A stretch of 64,000 bases of DNA from Bacteroidia bacterium (GTDB taxonomy: Bacteria; Bacteroidota; Bacteroidia; Bacteroidales; Paludibacteraceae), in the NCBI GenBank assembly GCA_009930305.1, contig RZYM01000004.1, positions 62,001 to 126,000 on the forward strand, read 5' to 3'. Shown piece after piece: positions 54,328 to 63,812 of the stretch; the stretch's first letter is position 1; each line of letters opens with the position of its first letter. Under the pieces are notes generated by a model. It was not told the DNA's origin. It saw only the letters and a program-made list of their open reading frames with translations, and ran no database searches. The translations under genes and the position numbers were made by a program.

Positions 54328-54357
54328 TCCCAACTCAAAAGAGTTGGGATTTTTTTT
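54328..54357 (+). terminator. Intrinsic terminator after the small membrane protein gene
   Basis: TCCCAACTC, AAAA loop, GAGTTGGGA, then a run of eight Ts. It separates the small gene from valS. Confidence 0.92.
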
Positions 54358-54392
54358 ATTATATGATATACACTATATAATAACATTTTATG

Positions 54393-54400
54393 TACCTTTG
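54393..54400 (+). promoter_or_regulatory. -7 promoter box of valS
   Basis: TACCTTTG, 27 bp upstream of the valS ATG. It lies inside the N-terminal extension of the ORF-track call, which argues against that start. Confidence 0.6.
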
Positions 54401-54427
54401 TCCCTTCATATTTTTAGAGACCTTTTT

Positions 54428-57052
54428 ATGGAATCAGAAAGCAAATATAAGCCTTCAGAAGTAGAGCCCAAGTGGTATCAGTATTGGTTGGATAATGGTA
54501 TGTTTAATTCGCAACCCGATAATCGCGAACCTTATACAATAGTGATACCTCCACCAAATGTAACAGGTGTTTTACATATGGGACACATGCTTAATAATAC
54601 CATACAAGATATTTTAGTAAGGCGTGCCAGAATGTTAGGTAAAAATGCATGTTGGGTACCTGGTACAGATCATGCATCAATTGCAACAGAGGCAAAAGTT
54701 GTAAATAAATTAGCACAACAAGGTATTAAAAAAACAGATCTTACGCGTGATGAGTTTTTGAAACATGCATGGGAATGGACAGACGAACATGGTGGTATAA
54801 TACTTAAACAATTACGTAAACTGGGAGCTTCTTGCGATTGGAACAGAACTTCATTTACAATGGATGAGACTCGTTCTGAAAGTGTAATAAGCGTATTCTG
54901 TGATTTATATCAAAAAGGCCTAATATATAGAGGTGTAAGAATGGTCAATTGGGATCCTAAAGCACTTACAGCTTTATCTGATGAAGAGGTTATATATCAA
55001 GAAGAGCATGGTAAATTATTTTATTTACGTTATAAAATAGAAGGAGAAGATGGATATGCAGTTGTAGCAACAACTCGTCCTGAAACCATAATGGGTGATA
55101 CTGCAATGTGTATCAATCCTAATGATCCTAAAAACCAACATCTTAAAGGTAAAAAAGTAATAGTTCCTTTAGTCGGACGTGTAATTCCTGTAATTGAAGA
55201 TGAATATGTTGATATAGAGTTTGGAACAGGTTGCTTAAAAGTAACTCCGGCTCATGATGTTAACGACTATATGTTGGGCGAAAAATATAATTTACCTACA
55301 ATAGATATCTTTAATGATAATGGTACGATAAGTCAAGCTGCCGGTATATATATAGGCAAGGATAGATTTGATGTCCGCAAGCAAATTGAAAATGACTTGA
55401 ATGCAGCAGGTTTACTCGAAAAAACCGAAGCCTACACTAATAAGGTTGGATATTCTGAACGTACCAATGTAGTTATTGAACCTAAATTGTCAATGCAGTG
55501 GTTCCTAAAAATGGAACATCTTGCGAAACCCGCTTTGGATGAAGTAATGAACGATAATCTTAAATTCTATCCTCCAAAATACAAAAATACATATCGTTAT
55601 TGGATGGAGAATATTAAGGATTGGTGTATAAGTCGTCAACTTTGGTGGGGACATCGTATACCTGCTTATTATTTGCCGCAAGGTGGTTTTGTCATAGCTA
55701 AATCGGTTGAAGAGGCTTTAGTTTTAGCAAAACAGAAAACAGGTGATACATTTTTGACCATTAAAGACTTAAGACAAGATGAAGATTGCTTGGATACATG
55801 GTTCTCATCATGGTTATGGCCTATATCACTATTTGACGGAATAAACAAACCCGGAAATAAAGATATCTCATATTATTATCCAACTGCCGACTTGGTAACA
55901 GGACCTGATATTATATTCTTTTGGGTAGCACGTATGATAATGGCGGGTTACGAATATATGGGTGATATGCCATTTAAACATGTTTATTTTACTGGTATTG
56001 TGCGTGATAAGTTAGGCAGAAAGATGTCAAAATCATTAGGTAATTCGCCTGATCCACTTGATTTGATTTCGCAATACGGAGCTGATGGTGTTCGTATGGG
56101 TATGATGTTGGCAGCCCCTGCCGGCAATGATGTCCATTTTGATGAGGCATTGTGCGAACAAGGACGTAATTTCAATAATAAGATTTGGAATGCAATGCGT
56201 TTGGTAAAAGGTTGGCAAGTTTCTGATTCTGTACAACCTGAAATAGCAAAAATGGCAGTTGAATGGTTTGATGAACAATTGAGCGCAACCATAACGGAAG
56301 TAAATGATCAATTTGATAAATATCGTTTATCGGAAGCATTACTTCGTGTTTATAAATTATTCTGGGATGAGTTTTCTTCTTGGTATCTTGAAATGATTAA
56401 ACCGGCTTATGGTCAGGCTATAGACAATATTACATATCAAGCAACATTGAAATTCTTTGAAAAATTATGCTTGTTATTGCATCCTTTTATGCCGTTTATT
56501 ACAGAAGAAGTATGGCAAGTTATTTCAGAACGTAAAAAAGGCGAAAGTATAATGTATGCATCTTGGCCGTTTGCAGGCAAAACGAATACTGAGTTTTTAG
56601 ATTCTTTTGAGCGTACCAAAGAATTGGTATCTGCCATACGTGCAATCCGTTTAGAAAAGAACATTCCATTTAAAGATGCTTTGCGTTTACAAGTATTATC
56701 TAACGATCATGATAATTCTTACAATGCTGTTGTTGCTAAAATTTGTAATATATCTTCAATAGAGGCGATATCTGAAAAGGAACCTATGTCAGTTTCTTTC
56801 TTAGTGCGTACCGTTGAATATGCTATTCCATTGGCGCAAAGTCTGAATGTTGAAGAAGAAATAAAGAAAGCAGAGGCTGAAATTAAATATTTAGAAGGAT
56901 TTTTAGTTTCTGTTGAAAAAAAATTAGGTAACGAAAAATTTGTTGCTAATGCAAAACCTGAAGTCGTTGAAAACGAGCGTAAGAAAAAGGCTGATGCAGA
57001 GAGCAAGTTGTCTAGTATGCGTCTTACATTGTCGCAATTAAATAAGAAGTAA
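54428..57052 (+). CDS. valS: Valyl-tRNA synthetase
   Basis: Class I synthetase that charges tRNA-Val. HIGH-type motif [15 protein letters not shown] near residue 45, the editing domain with [12 protein letters not shown], and [13 protein letters not shown] (KMSKS) at about 540. The C-terminal coiled coil ([19 protein letters not shown] onwards) is the tRNA-binding arm. The ATG giving [10 protein letters not shown] is used because a terminator and a -7 box lie upstream of it within the longer ORF; the protein then has 874 residues, a normal length. The tryptophanase-like gene follows 44 bp downstream on the same strand. Confidence 0.96.
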   Translation: MESESKYKPSEVEPKWYQYWLDNGMFNSQPDNREPYTIVIPPPNVTGVLHMGHMLNNTIQDILVRRARMLGKNACWVPGTDHASIATEAKVVNKLAQQGIKKTDLTRDEFLKHAWEWTDEHGGIILKQLRKLGASCDWNRTSFTMDETRSESVISVFCDLYQKGLIYRGVRMVNWDPKALTALSDEEVIYQEEHGKLFYLRYKIEGEDGYAVVATTRPETIMGDTAMCINPNDPKNQHLKGKKVIVPLVGRVIPVIEDEYVDIEFGTGCLKVTPAHDVNDYMLGEKYNLPTIDIFNDNGTISQAAGIYIGKDRFDVRKQIENDLNAAGLLEKTEAYTNKVGYSERTNVVIEPKLSMQWFLKMEHLAKPALDEVMNDNLKFYPPKYKNTYRYWMENIKDWCISRQLWWGHRIPAYYLPQGGFVIAKSVEEALVLAKQKTGDTFLTIKDLRQDEDCLDTWFSSWLWPISLFDGINKPGNKDISYYYPTADLVTGPDIIFFWVARMIMAGYEYMGDMPFKHVYFTGIVRDKLGRKMSKSLGNSPDPLDLISQYGADGVRMGMMLAAPAGNDVHFDEALCEQGRNFNNKIWNAMRLVKGWQVSDSVQPEIAKMAVEWFDEQLSATITEVNDQFDKYRLSEALLRVYKLFWDEFSSWYLEMIKPAYGQAIDNITYQATLKFFEKLCLLLHPFMPFITEEVWQVISERKKGESIMYASWPFAGKTNTEFLDSFERTKELVSAIRAIRLEKNIPFKDALRLQVLSNDHDNSYNAVVAKICNISSIEAISEKEPMSVSFLVRTVEYAIPLAQSLNVEEEIKKAEAEIKYLEGFLVSVEKKLGNEKFVANAKPEVVENERKKKADAESKLSSMRLTLSQLNKK

Positions 57053-57096
57053 TCTGATAATCAATAAATAATTATTTTAAAATCTTTAATGCAATC

Positions 57097-58557
57097 ATGA
57101 GTGATCAACCTTCAAAAATTTCATTCTACAAAGGAGATAATATTCCTTTGGAGATGCACAAAGTTAGAATCGTACAAAAACTGTTTTTACCAAAAATAGA
57201 AGATCGTAAACAGAACATGAATGATGCCGGCAACAATACTTTCTTGTTGCAAAATCGCGACATCTTTATGGATATGTTAACCGATAGTGGTGTTAACGCA
57301 ATGAGTGATCGTCAACAAGCATCAATGTTAATAGCAGACGATAGCTATGCCGGCAGCGAGACTTACAACCGTTTAACAAATAAACTTACAGAAATTTTTG
57401 GCACAAAATATTTTCTCCCTACACACCAAGGTCGTGCTGCTGAGAATATATTGGCAGAGGCTTTTGTAAGACCGGGAATGGTAACTTTGATGAACTTCCA
57501 CTTTACAACAACAAAAGCTCACATAACTCGTATGGGCGGTTCTGTTGAAGAATTGATTATCAAAGAAGGTTTGGAACCAAACAATAATAACCCTTTTAAA
57601 GGAAACTTTGATTTGGATTTATTGCGTAAACGTATTAAAGAAATAGGACCTAAGAATGTAGCATTTGTTCGTATCGAAGCAGGCACAAACTTAGTTGGTG
57701 GACAACCCCTTTCAATGGAGAATATGTTAGCTGTATCAGATATTTGTAAAGAATATGGTGTAATGAGCATACTGGATGCATCATTATTACAAGATAATTT
57801 ATACTTTATCAAAGTACGCGAAGCAGCTGCAAAAGACATGTCAATTAGACAAATAACACGTAAATTGGCAGATGCAATGGATATTATTTACTTCTCAGCA
57901 CGTAAATTAGGTTTTGCTCGTGGTGGTGGTATCTCAATGCGTGATGAGAAACTTTGTTTGAAAATGAAAGAATTTGTTCCATTATATGAGGGATTCTTAA
58001 CTTATGGTGGTATGTCTGTTCGCGAAATGGAAGCTATTGCTGTTGGTTTGGACGAAACAATGGATTTTGATATTATATCACAAGGACCTCAATTTATCAA
58101 ATATATGTGTGACGAATTGGAGAAATATGGTGTTCCTGTTATAACTCCTGCAGGTGGTTTGGGTTGTCACTTGAATGCAAGCAAGATATTACCTCAATTG
58201 CCGCATAATCAATATCCTGCTGCTGCATTGGGATCTGCATTATATATTGCAGGTGGCGTTCGTGGTATGGAACGCGGTACATTGTCAGAACAACGTGAAG
58301 ATGATGGTACAGAACGTTATGCTGAATTAGAATTACTTCGTTTGGCAGTACCTCGTCGTGTATATACATTGTCTCAAATTAATTATGCTGTAGATCGTAT
58401 TAAATGGTTATATGATAATCGTAATTTAATTGGCGGCTTGGAATTTTATGACGAACCTAAAGTGCTTCGTTTCTTCTTTGGTCGTTTGCGTCCAATTTCA
58501 GATTGGCAAGAAAGATTAGTTGCTAAATTCCGTAAGGATTTTGGTGACAGCCTATAA
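57097..58557 (+). CDS. Beta-eliminating lyase, tryptophanase/tyrosine phenol-lyase family (divergent)
   Basis: A 486-residue PLP enzyme of the tryptophanase/tyrosine phenol-lyase group. LTDSGVNAMSDRQQASMLIADDSYAGSE, LPTHQGRAAENIL and the PLP lysine in SARKLGFARGGG (Lys270) are recognisable. Compared from memory with E. coli TnaA, the Asp-x-x-Arg that contacts PLP (DSAR) reads DASL here, and the C-terminal His of tryptophanase (LRHF) reads LRFF, as in tyrosine phenol-lyase. The substrate is therefore open: tryptophan, tyrosine or another amino acid. No TnaC-like leader or TnaB-type permease is next to it. Confidence 0.75.
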   Translation: MSDQPSKISFYKGDNIPLEMHKVRIVQKLFLPKIEDRKQNMNDAGNNTFLLQNRDIFMDMLTDSGVNAMSDRQQASMLIADDSYAGSETYNRLTNKLTEIFGTKYFLPTHQGRAAENILAEAFVRPGMVTLMNFHFTTTKAHITRMGGSVEELIIKEGLEPNNNNPFKGNFDLDLLRKRIKEIGPKNVAFVRIEAGTNLVGGQPLSMENMLAVSDICKEYGVMSILDASLLQDNLYFIKVREAAAKDMSIRQITRKLADAMDIIYFSARKLGFARGGGISMRDEKLCLKMKEFVPLYEGFLTYGGMSVREMEAIAVGLDETMDFDIISQGPQFIKYMCDELEKYGVPVITPAGGLGCHLNASKILPQLPHNQYPAAALGSALYIAGGVRGMERGTLSEQREDDGTERYAELELLRLAVPRRVYTLSQINYAVDRIKWLYDNRNLIGGLEFYDEPKVLRFFFGRLRPISDWQERLVAKFRKDFGDSL

Positions 58558-58610
58558 TTGCTGATTCTGGCAGATTATTAATCTTGTGAATTTGTTTGTT
58601 TCTTAAAGGA

Positions 58611-58628
58611 CAAATATATATATATATA
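58611..58628. repeat. Short (TA)n run next to the tryptophanase terminator
   Basis: An uninterrupted run of alternating T and A, about nine dinucleotides, directly left of the terminator stem. It is likely a simple-sequence repeat with no coding role. Confidence 0.7.
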
Positions 58629-58669
58629 CAAAAAGGATGATTCTTAGCTGAGAATCATCCTTTTTGTAT
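58626..58669. terminator. Bidirectional terminator between tryptophanase-like gene and acyl-CoA ligase
   Basis: A perfect 19-bp stem (ATACAAAAAGGATGATTCT) with a 6-nt loop, flanked by A- and T-rich tracts, between two convergent genes. Confidence 0.92.
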
Positions 58670-58686
58670 GAAGTTATAGCCTATAA

Positions 58687-60507
58687 TTATTCTTCAGGAT
58701 ACATAGATGCAATTTCTTTTGCAAATAGCTCATTGATTACCTTACGTTTAAGTTTTAATGTATTGGTAAGGTGTCCTTGCTCCATTGTAAAAGGTTTAAA
58801 AAGTAGAGTAAATTTCTTGATCTGTTCGTATTTTGCCAATTCTTTGGTTCGATTATTAATAACATTTTCGTATAAAGCAACAATCTCAGGCTTCTGTATT
58901 AGCTCTGCGCGTGATTCATATTTAATACCTTTTTCTTTTGCATATGTCTCAAGAGCATCGAATGCCGGTACGATAAGCATTGTAACATATTTACGTTCAT
59001 TCCCTATTGCAGCTGCTTGCTCTACATATTTATCATCACAAATAATACCTTCTAACAATTGTGGTGCAATGTATTTTCCTCCGGCAGTTTTAAATAAATC
59101 TTTGATACGGTCTGTAATGTATAAATTATTGTCCATATCAATATATCCTGAATCCCCGGTTTTAAACCAACCGTCACTTGTAAATGCTTCTTTGTTTGCA
59201 TCCGGGCGTTTGTAATATCCGGATGTAATAGTCTTGCCTTTTAGTAAGATTTCGCCTTCTTCCGATATTTTTACTTGTAAATTTGGCATAATACGACCAA
59301 TTGAACCAATTACGTAATCGCGATTCTCAGGGAAGAAACATGATACAGTAGCTGTTGATTCAGTTAAGCCGTATCCGTAGCAAACATTTATGCCGATAGC
59401 ATGCATAAATTCGTTTATTTCATCAGACAAGCGTGCGCCGGCGCATGGAAAATATTTACAATTTTCCAAACCGGCAGCCTTATGTACCATATTAAATAAA
59501 GGCTTAGCAAAAAGTTTGTATCTTGTTTCTAAATCGGGAGGGGTATGTTTGCCATAGCGTTTATAATTCAGATTTCTTTTACGACCAATAGAAATAGCCC
59601 ATTTAAAGAATGTTTGCATTATTTTAGGCGTAGATTCTATTTTTGCATTTACAGCAGCATAAACTTTTTCCCAATACCTTGGTACAGCACACATTAGAGT
59701 AGGGCGTACCTCTAAAATGGTTGACTGAATCTCTGCAGGTGAGTGGTTAATGTATACCTTCACGCCATGGTCTAAACAAAAATAATCCCATGTACGTTCA
59801 AATACGTGTGTTAATGGCAAGAATGCCATAGATGTATCATTTTCGGTAGTAATAGCAAGTCTTTCTTCGTGTATGCGTATTGCCTCAGTGAAATTAAATT
59901 GATGTAACATTACTCCTTTGGGAGTACCTGTAGTTCCTGATGTGTATAAAATGTTCATCAAGTCGTCTTCTGAAGTTTTTGCTAAACGTCTATCTATTTC
60001 TACATCATTGTTAGCTTTTTCGCCGACAAGGAGTAAATCGCTATATCTTATGGCGTTTTTATTACCTTTTAAATCCACTTTAGGATCTATAACAATCAAC
60101 TTCTTTATGAATTTTGAAGTTTTTTGAACCTCAATTGCAACATCATATTGATATTGTTCTCCAATGAACAGATACTCAATTTCTGCATCATTTACTATGT
60201 ATTCGATTTGAGGAGCAGTTGATGTTGCATATAATGGAACAGATGCTGCTTTTGCAGCAAAATTGGCAAAGTCGGCAACAATAACTTCATACATATTTTG
60301 TGAGAATATACCGATGCGGTCACCTTCTTTTACATCCATTGAAATTAATGCTTTACCAATTAGACGAACTTGGCGTGCAAATTCATTCCATGTTATAGGT
60401 AACCATATTTTAGTATCGTCATCGCGAAAATACATCGCAGGACGATCTCCATATTTCTTAGCTTGAGTAAATACTAAATGTGACAGATGAACATTGTTCT
60501 TTTCCAT
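58687..60507 (-). CDS. AMP-forming long-chain acyl-CoA synthetase
   Basis: A 606-residue ANL-superfamily enzyme that activates fatty acids with ATP and CoA. The AMP-binding motif ILYTSGTTGTPKGVMLHQFN is near residue 185; CYGYGLTESTATVSCF and GWFKTGDSGYIDMDNNLYITDRIKDLFKT mark the adenylate-binding and hinge regions. It matches FadD/AcsL-type ligases of Bacteroidetes. It starts 10 bp after the rnc stop and so belongs to the acpP-fabF-rnc unit, placing fatty-acid activation with fatty-acid synthesis. Confidence 0.93.
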   Translation of the reverse strand: MEKNNVHLSHLVFTQAKKYGDRPAMYFRDDDTKIWLPITWNEFARQVRLIGKALISMDVKEGDRIGIFSQNMYEVIVADFANFAAKAASVPLYATSTAPQIEYIVNDAEIEYLFIGEQYQYDVAIEVQKTSKFIKKLIVIDPKVDLKGNKNAIRYSDLLLVGEKANNDVEIDRRLAKTSEDDLMNILYTSGTTGTPKGVMLHQFNFTEAIRIHEERLAITTENDTSMAFLPLTHVFERTWDYFCLDHGVKVYINHSPAEIQSTILEVRPTLMCAVPRYWEKVYAAVNAKIESTPKIMQTFFKWAISIGRKRNLNYKRYGKHTPPDLETRYKLFAKPLFNMVHKAAGLENCKYFPCAGARLSDEINEFMHAIGINVCYGYGLTESTATVSCFFPENRDYVIGSIGRIMPNLQVKISEEGEILLKGKTITSGYYKRPDANKEAFTSDGWFKTGDSGYIDMDNNLYITDRIKDLFKTAGGKYIAPQLLEGIICDDKYVEQAAAIGNERKYVTMLIVPAFDALETYAKEKGIKYESRAELIQKPEIVALYENVINNRTKELAKYEQIKKFTLLFKPFTMEQGHLTNTLKLKRKVINELFAKEIASMYPEE

Positions 60508-60517
60508 TTTGTGTAAA

Positions 60518-61357
60518 TTAGTCGGTTATTGTTTTTTTTAGTGTTTTCTTTTTAGTGTCAGTTTTCGGTTCTGTAACTTCTTGCTCTTCTTTCCGTTTTT
60601 TTAATTGGGCTTTAAAAGATTTTGTTTTAATAGTTTGTATAGCTTTTTCTGCAGCTTCTTGTTGTGACTCCTTCTTGCTTAAACCATGTCCTGAGCCAAC
60701 TATTATTCCTTCTACTTCAATTTTTGAATGAAAAATTGAAACATTGTGTGCTTTATCATAGTTAACGTCAGCAACAATAAAATTATATTGATACTTGTAA
60801 CGTTGTGCCCATTCAATAAAACGCGATTTGAAATTAACTTCATTTTCTACTGTTTGGTATAAATCAATATATTTTTCAAGTACAATTTTATTGATAAAGA
60901 ATTTGCATTTAGCAAATCCTCTGTCAAGATAAATGGCTCCCATCAACGCTTCGAAAGCATTTCCGTTGATATGTACCTTTTGAAAGTTCTGTGTACTTCT
61001 TTTGTCGGATATAACCATAAGATCTAATCCCAATTTAACTGCAAGATCATCTAATGTTGCGCGTTGAACCAAACGAGAGCGTATACAAGTTAATTCTCCC
61101 TCTTTTTTATTTGGAAATTCTTCGTATAAAATATCAGATACCGCAGCACTTAAAATAGCATCTCCTAAGTATTCCAAACGTTCATTATTTAACGTATCGC
61201 CTGTTGCTGTCTTTATATATGTTGAGCGATGCAGTAGAGCTAAGTTGTAGTACTCCATATTAATTGGAGTAAAACCAAGCATTTTTTTTAAATGGAAATA
61301 AGGTTCTTCCTTTTTTGAAAAAAAGAACCTTATTCTCGATTTTATTTCTTTTATCAA
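60518..61357 (-). CDS. rnc: Ribonuclease III (probable TTG start)
   Basis: Endonuclease for double-stranded RNA, used in rRNA maturation. The signature NNERLEYLGDAILSAAVSDILY is near residue 80, followed by the second acidic site GNAFEALMGAIYLDRGF, and the double-stranded RNA-binding domain is at about 185-255 (GSGHGLSKKESQQEAAEKAI). No ATG lies near the expected N-terminus. A TTG at 61357 gives a 279-residue protein opening IKEIKSRIRFFF, in line with family members; the ORF-track start would overlap fabF by 101 bp. A 12-bp hairpin lies in the first codons. The C-terminus has a Lys/Glu-rich tail. Confidence 0.9.
   Translation of the reverse strand: MIKEIKSRIRFFFSKKEEPYFHLKKMLGFTPINMEYYNLALLHRSTYIKTATGDTLNNERLEYLGDAILSAAVSDILYEEFPNKKEGELTCIRSRLVQRATLDDLAVKLGLDLMVISDKRSTQNFQKVHINGNAFEALMGAIYLDRGFAKCKFFINKIVLEKYIDLYQTVENEVNFKSRFIEWAQRYKYQYNFIVADVNYDKAHNVSIFHSKIEVEGIIVGSGHGLSKKESQQEAAEKAIQTIKTKSFKAQLKKRKEEQEVTEPKTDTKKKTLKKTITD
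61297..61334 (-). promoter_or_regulatory. Hairpin in the first codons of rnc (candidate RNase III autoprocessing site)
   Basis: AATAAGGTTCTT and AAGAACCTTATT form a perfect 12-bp stem. The A and T runs in between can extend it by five or six pairs with a GG bulge, giving a nearly continuous dsRNA of about 18 bp. It starts some 23 nt after the TTG start. RNase III genes of other bacteria are autoregulated by cleavage of a leader hairpin. Confidence 0.5.
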
Positions 61358-61379
61358 GATGATAAATTGTTTAACCGGA

Positions 61380-62636
61380 TTATTTGACAAATTTCTTAAC
61401 AATGATGCTCGCGTTGTGTCCCCCAAATCCAAAAGTATTGGATAGTGCGGCGCGAACAGTGCGTTTTTGTGCTTTGCCAAAGGTAAAGTTAAGGCGATAA
61501 TCTATTTCTTCATCTTCCTCACCTGTAAAATTAATTGTAGGTGGTACGATGTCGTTTTGTACAGACAAAACGCAAGCTATGGTCTCAACTGCACCCGTTG
61601 CACCCAATAAGTGTCCGGTCATTGATTTTGTCGAACTGATATTGAGTTTATAAGCATGTTCGCCAAAAACTTGTTTAATGGCTTTTACTTCAGATACATC
61701 TCCCACAGGTGTTGAGGTTCCGTGAACATTTATGTAATCGATATCCTCTACACCCATATTAGCATCATTCAAGGCATTCTTCATTACTAAAATGGCTCCT
61801 ACTCCATCCGGATGTGATGCTGTTAAATGGTATGCATCAGCAGATTCTCCTTCTCCAGCTACCTCTGCGTAAATTTTTGCACCTCGTTTAATGGCGTGCT
61901 CCATTTCTTCTAAAATAAGGCATCCTGCACCTTCACCCATTACAAAGCCATCGCGGCTTTTACTGAAAGGACGTGATGCCGTTTGAGGGCTATCGTTGCG
62001 TGTAGAAATTGCGTGCATAGAGTTGAATCCGCCAACTCCACCTTGCGTAATAGGAGCTTCTGCACCACCTGCTACTATAATATCAGCTTTTCCTAAACGA
62101 ATATGATTAAAAGCATTTGTTAAAGCATTAGTTCCTGATGCACAAGCTGATACACATGCAAAATTTGGACCTCTAAATCCATATTCCATTGAAATGTGTC
62201 CACATGCAATATCTGCAATCATTTTGGGAATGAAAAACGGACTGAAACGTGGTGTACCGTCGCTTTTTGCGAATTCGCAAAATTCTTGTTCGAAGGTTGA
62301 TAAACCTCCAATACCAACTCCAAAAATTACACCGATACGATCTAAGTCTTCTTTTTCTTTATCGATGTTTGAATCTGAGATGGCTTGCCTTGCCGCTACA
62401 ATGGCATATTGACTATATAAATCGTGTTTTTTAAGTTCTTTTCTATCGAAGTGTTGGTCTGCGTCAAAACCTTTCACTTCGCAAGCAAATTGCGTTTTGA
62501 ATTTTGAAGTATCAAAACGAGTAATAGGCCCGGCTCCACTCACACCAATTAGCAGAGCATTCCAGAAATCCGGAACATTATTGCCTATTGGTGTCAGTGC
62601 ACCCAAACCTGTTACTACTACTCTTTTTAATTCCAT
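61380..62636 (-). CDS. fabF: 3-oxoacyl-[acyl-carrier-protein] synthase II
   Basis: KAS II condenses acyl-ACP with malonyl-ACP in fatty-acid elongation. Active-site Cys in CVSACASGTNAL, His residues in NVHGTSTPVGDVSE and KSMTGHLLGATGAVE, and the N-terminal RVVVTGLGALTPIGNNV are all present. The ATG giving MELKRVVVTG was preferred over three earlier codons. The 418-residue length is typical. It follows acpP by 17 bp, the standard acpP-fabF-rnc order of Bacteroidetes. Confidence 0.97.
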   Translation of the reverse strand: MELKRVVVTGLGALTPIGNNVPDFWNALLIGVSGAGPITRFDTSKFKTQFACEVKGFDADQHFDRKELKKHDLYSQYAIVAARQAISDSNIDKEKEDLDRIGVIFGVGIGGLSTFEQEFCEFAKSDGTPRFSPFFIPKMIADIACGHISMEYGFRGPNFACVSACASGTNALTNAFNHIRLGKADIIVAGGAEAPITQGGVGGFNSMHAISTRNDSPQTASRPFSKSRDGFVMGEGAGCLILEEMEHAIKRGAKIYAEVAGEGESADAYHLTASHPDGVGAILVMKNALNDANMGVEDIDYINVHGTSTPVGDVSEVKAIKQVFGEHAYKLNISSTKSMTGHLLGATGAVETIACVLSVQNDIVPPTINFTGEEDEEIDYRLNFTFGKAQKRTVRAALSNTFGFGGHNASIIVKKFVK

Positions 62637-62653
62637 AAGGTGCAAAGAGCTGT

Positions 62654-62890
62654 TTATTTTCCGTTAGCTTCAATGTAGTTGATAGCGTCTTGTACAGTTG
62701 CAATCTTTTCTGCTTGGTCATCAGGAATTTGAATACCGAATTCTTTCTCGAATTCCATAATCATTTCTACTGTGTCCAATGAATCAGCTCCTAAATCAGC
62801 TGTGAAACTTGCTTCAGGAACAACTTCTGACTCTTCAACGCCTAACTTTTCTACAATAATAGCTTTTACTCTAGATGCTACTTCTGACAT
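62654..62890 (-). CDS. acpP: Acyl carrier protein
   Basis: A 78-residue acidic four-helix protein that carries fatty-acyl chains. The phosphopantetheine Ser is in [15 protein letters not shown], near residue 37. It is the first gene of acpP-fabF-rnc-acyl-CoA ligase. A -7 box TATCTTTG (62935-62942) lies about 45 bp upstream. Confidence 0.98.
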   Translation of the reverse strand: MSEVASRVKAIIVEKLGVEESEVVPEASFTADLGADSLDTVEMIMEFEKEFGIQIPDDQAEKIATVQDAINYIEANGK

Positions 62891-62934
62891 AACATTAAAT
62901 TTTAGTTAGTAAATATTTTAATTTTTTTGTGCTG

Positions 62935-62942
62935 CAAAGATA
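62935..62942 (-). promoter_or_regulatory. -7 promoter box of the acpP operon
   Basis: TATCTTTG on the minus strand, 44 bp upstream of the acpP ATG. Confidence 0.6.
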
Positions 62943-63061
62943 AGTCATTTTATGTAAACTGCGCTATTTTGATAATAAAATATGCACAAAACAACTAAAA
63001 ATGTGCAATCATTAATATGCGATATGTAAAAAATAAGTACTTAATTATTTGATTTTTAATT

Positions 63062-63120
63062 TGTTGATAAAATGTTAAATGTTGATAACTTTTTTCTTTG
63101 AATTCTTTGCTGTACTTTTG
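63062..63120 (+). promoter_or_regulatory. purN promoter with two direct TGTTGATAA repeats
   Basis: TACTTTTG (63113-63120) is a full -7 match, 15 bp before the purN ATG. No TTTG occurs at the usual -33 position. Two direct copies of TGTTGATAA lie at 63062-63070 and 63080-63088, 18 bp apart. This suggests an activator-dependent or repressor-controlled promoter. Confidence 0.55.
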
Positions 63121-63135
63121 TGCAAAATTATAATC

Positions 63136-63705
63136 ATGAAAAAAGTTGCGATTTTTGCATCCGGTTCAGGAAGTAATGCTGAGAACATAATAAACTACTA
63201 TAAAGGTAATAAAGAAGTATCTTTTCCTCTTATTCTAACTAATAAGTGTGATGCATATATACGCGAGCGTGCAAAAAAGTTAGATGTACCATGTATTGTT
63301 TTTCAAAAACAAGATATGAGTAATGGTATCTTGCTTAAAATATTGAAAGATGCAGGTATAGATTTTATAGTTTTAGCCGGTTTCTTGTTAAAAGTATCAG
63401 ATGAAATTATAGCAGCATATCCTAAAAAAATAATAAATATACATCCGGCACTTTTACCTAAATTCGGTGGTAAGGGCATGTATGGAGATAGAGTTCACGA
63501 AGCGGTTGTTGAGGCTGGCGAAACAGAAAGTGGCATTACCATACATTATATAGACGATCATTATGATGCCGGAACTATTATTTTTCAGACAAAATGTAAA
63601 GTCCTTCCATCTGATAAGCCTTCTGATGTTGCCACTAAGGTTCATGCTCTGGAATATGCTAATTTTCCGAGAGTTATAGGCGAATGTATACTTAGAGACG
63701 CCTAG
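63136..63705 (+). CDS. purN: Phosphoribosylglycinamide formyltransferase
   Basis: Transfers formyl from 10-formyltetrahydrofolate to GAR in purine synthesis. KVAIFASGSGSNAENII opens the protein; NIHPALLPKFGGKGMYGDRVHEAV and the late SGITIHYIDDHYDAGTIIFQ hold the catalytic Asn, His and Asp. The ATG giving MKKVAIFASG was used (189 residues) because the -7 box TACTTTTG lies between it and the ORF-track start. It is a single-gene unit before dnaE. Confidence 0.95.
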   Translation: MKKVAIFASGSGSNAENIINYYKGNKEVSFPLILTNKCDAYIRERAKKLDVPCIVFQKQDMSNGILLKILKDAGIDFIVLAGFLLKVSDEIIAAYPKKIINIHPALLPKFGGKGMYGDRVHEAVVEAGETESGITIHYIDDHYDAGTIIFQTKCKVLPSDKPSDVATKVHALEYANFPRVIGECILRDA

Positions 63706-63760
63706 ATTGCTTGTTCATAACTTTTAGTTAAAAGTATTTTTTTATAGCTTGCATTCTCTG

Positions 63761-63768
63761 TATCTTTG
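63761..63768 (+). promoter_or_regulatory. -7 promoter box of dnaE
   Basis: TATCTTTG, 44 bp upstream of the dnaE ATG. Confidence 0.6.
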
Positions 63769-63812
63769 AAATTCTGACATACAAAAAAACAGTCAGAATT
63801 AAAGATTTGATT

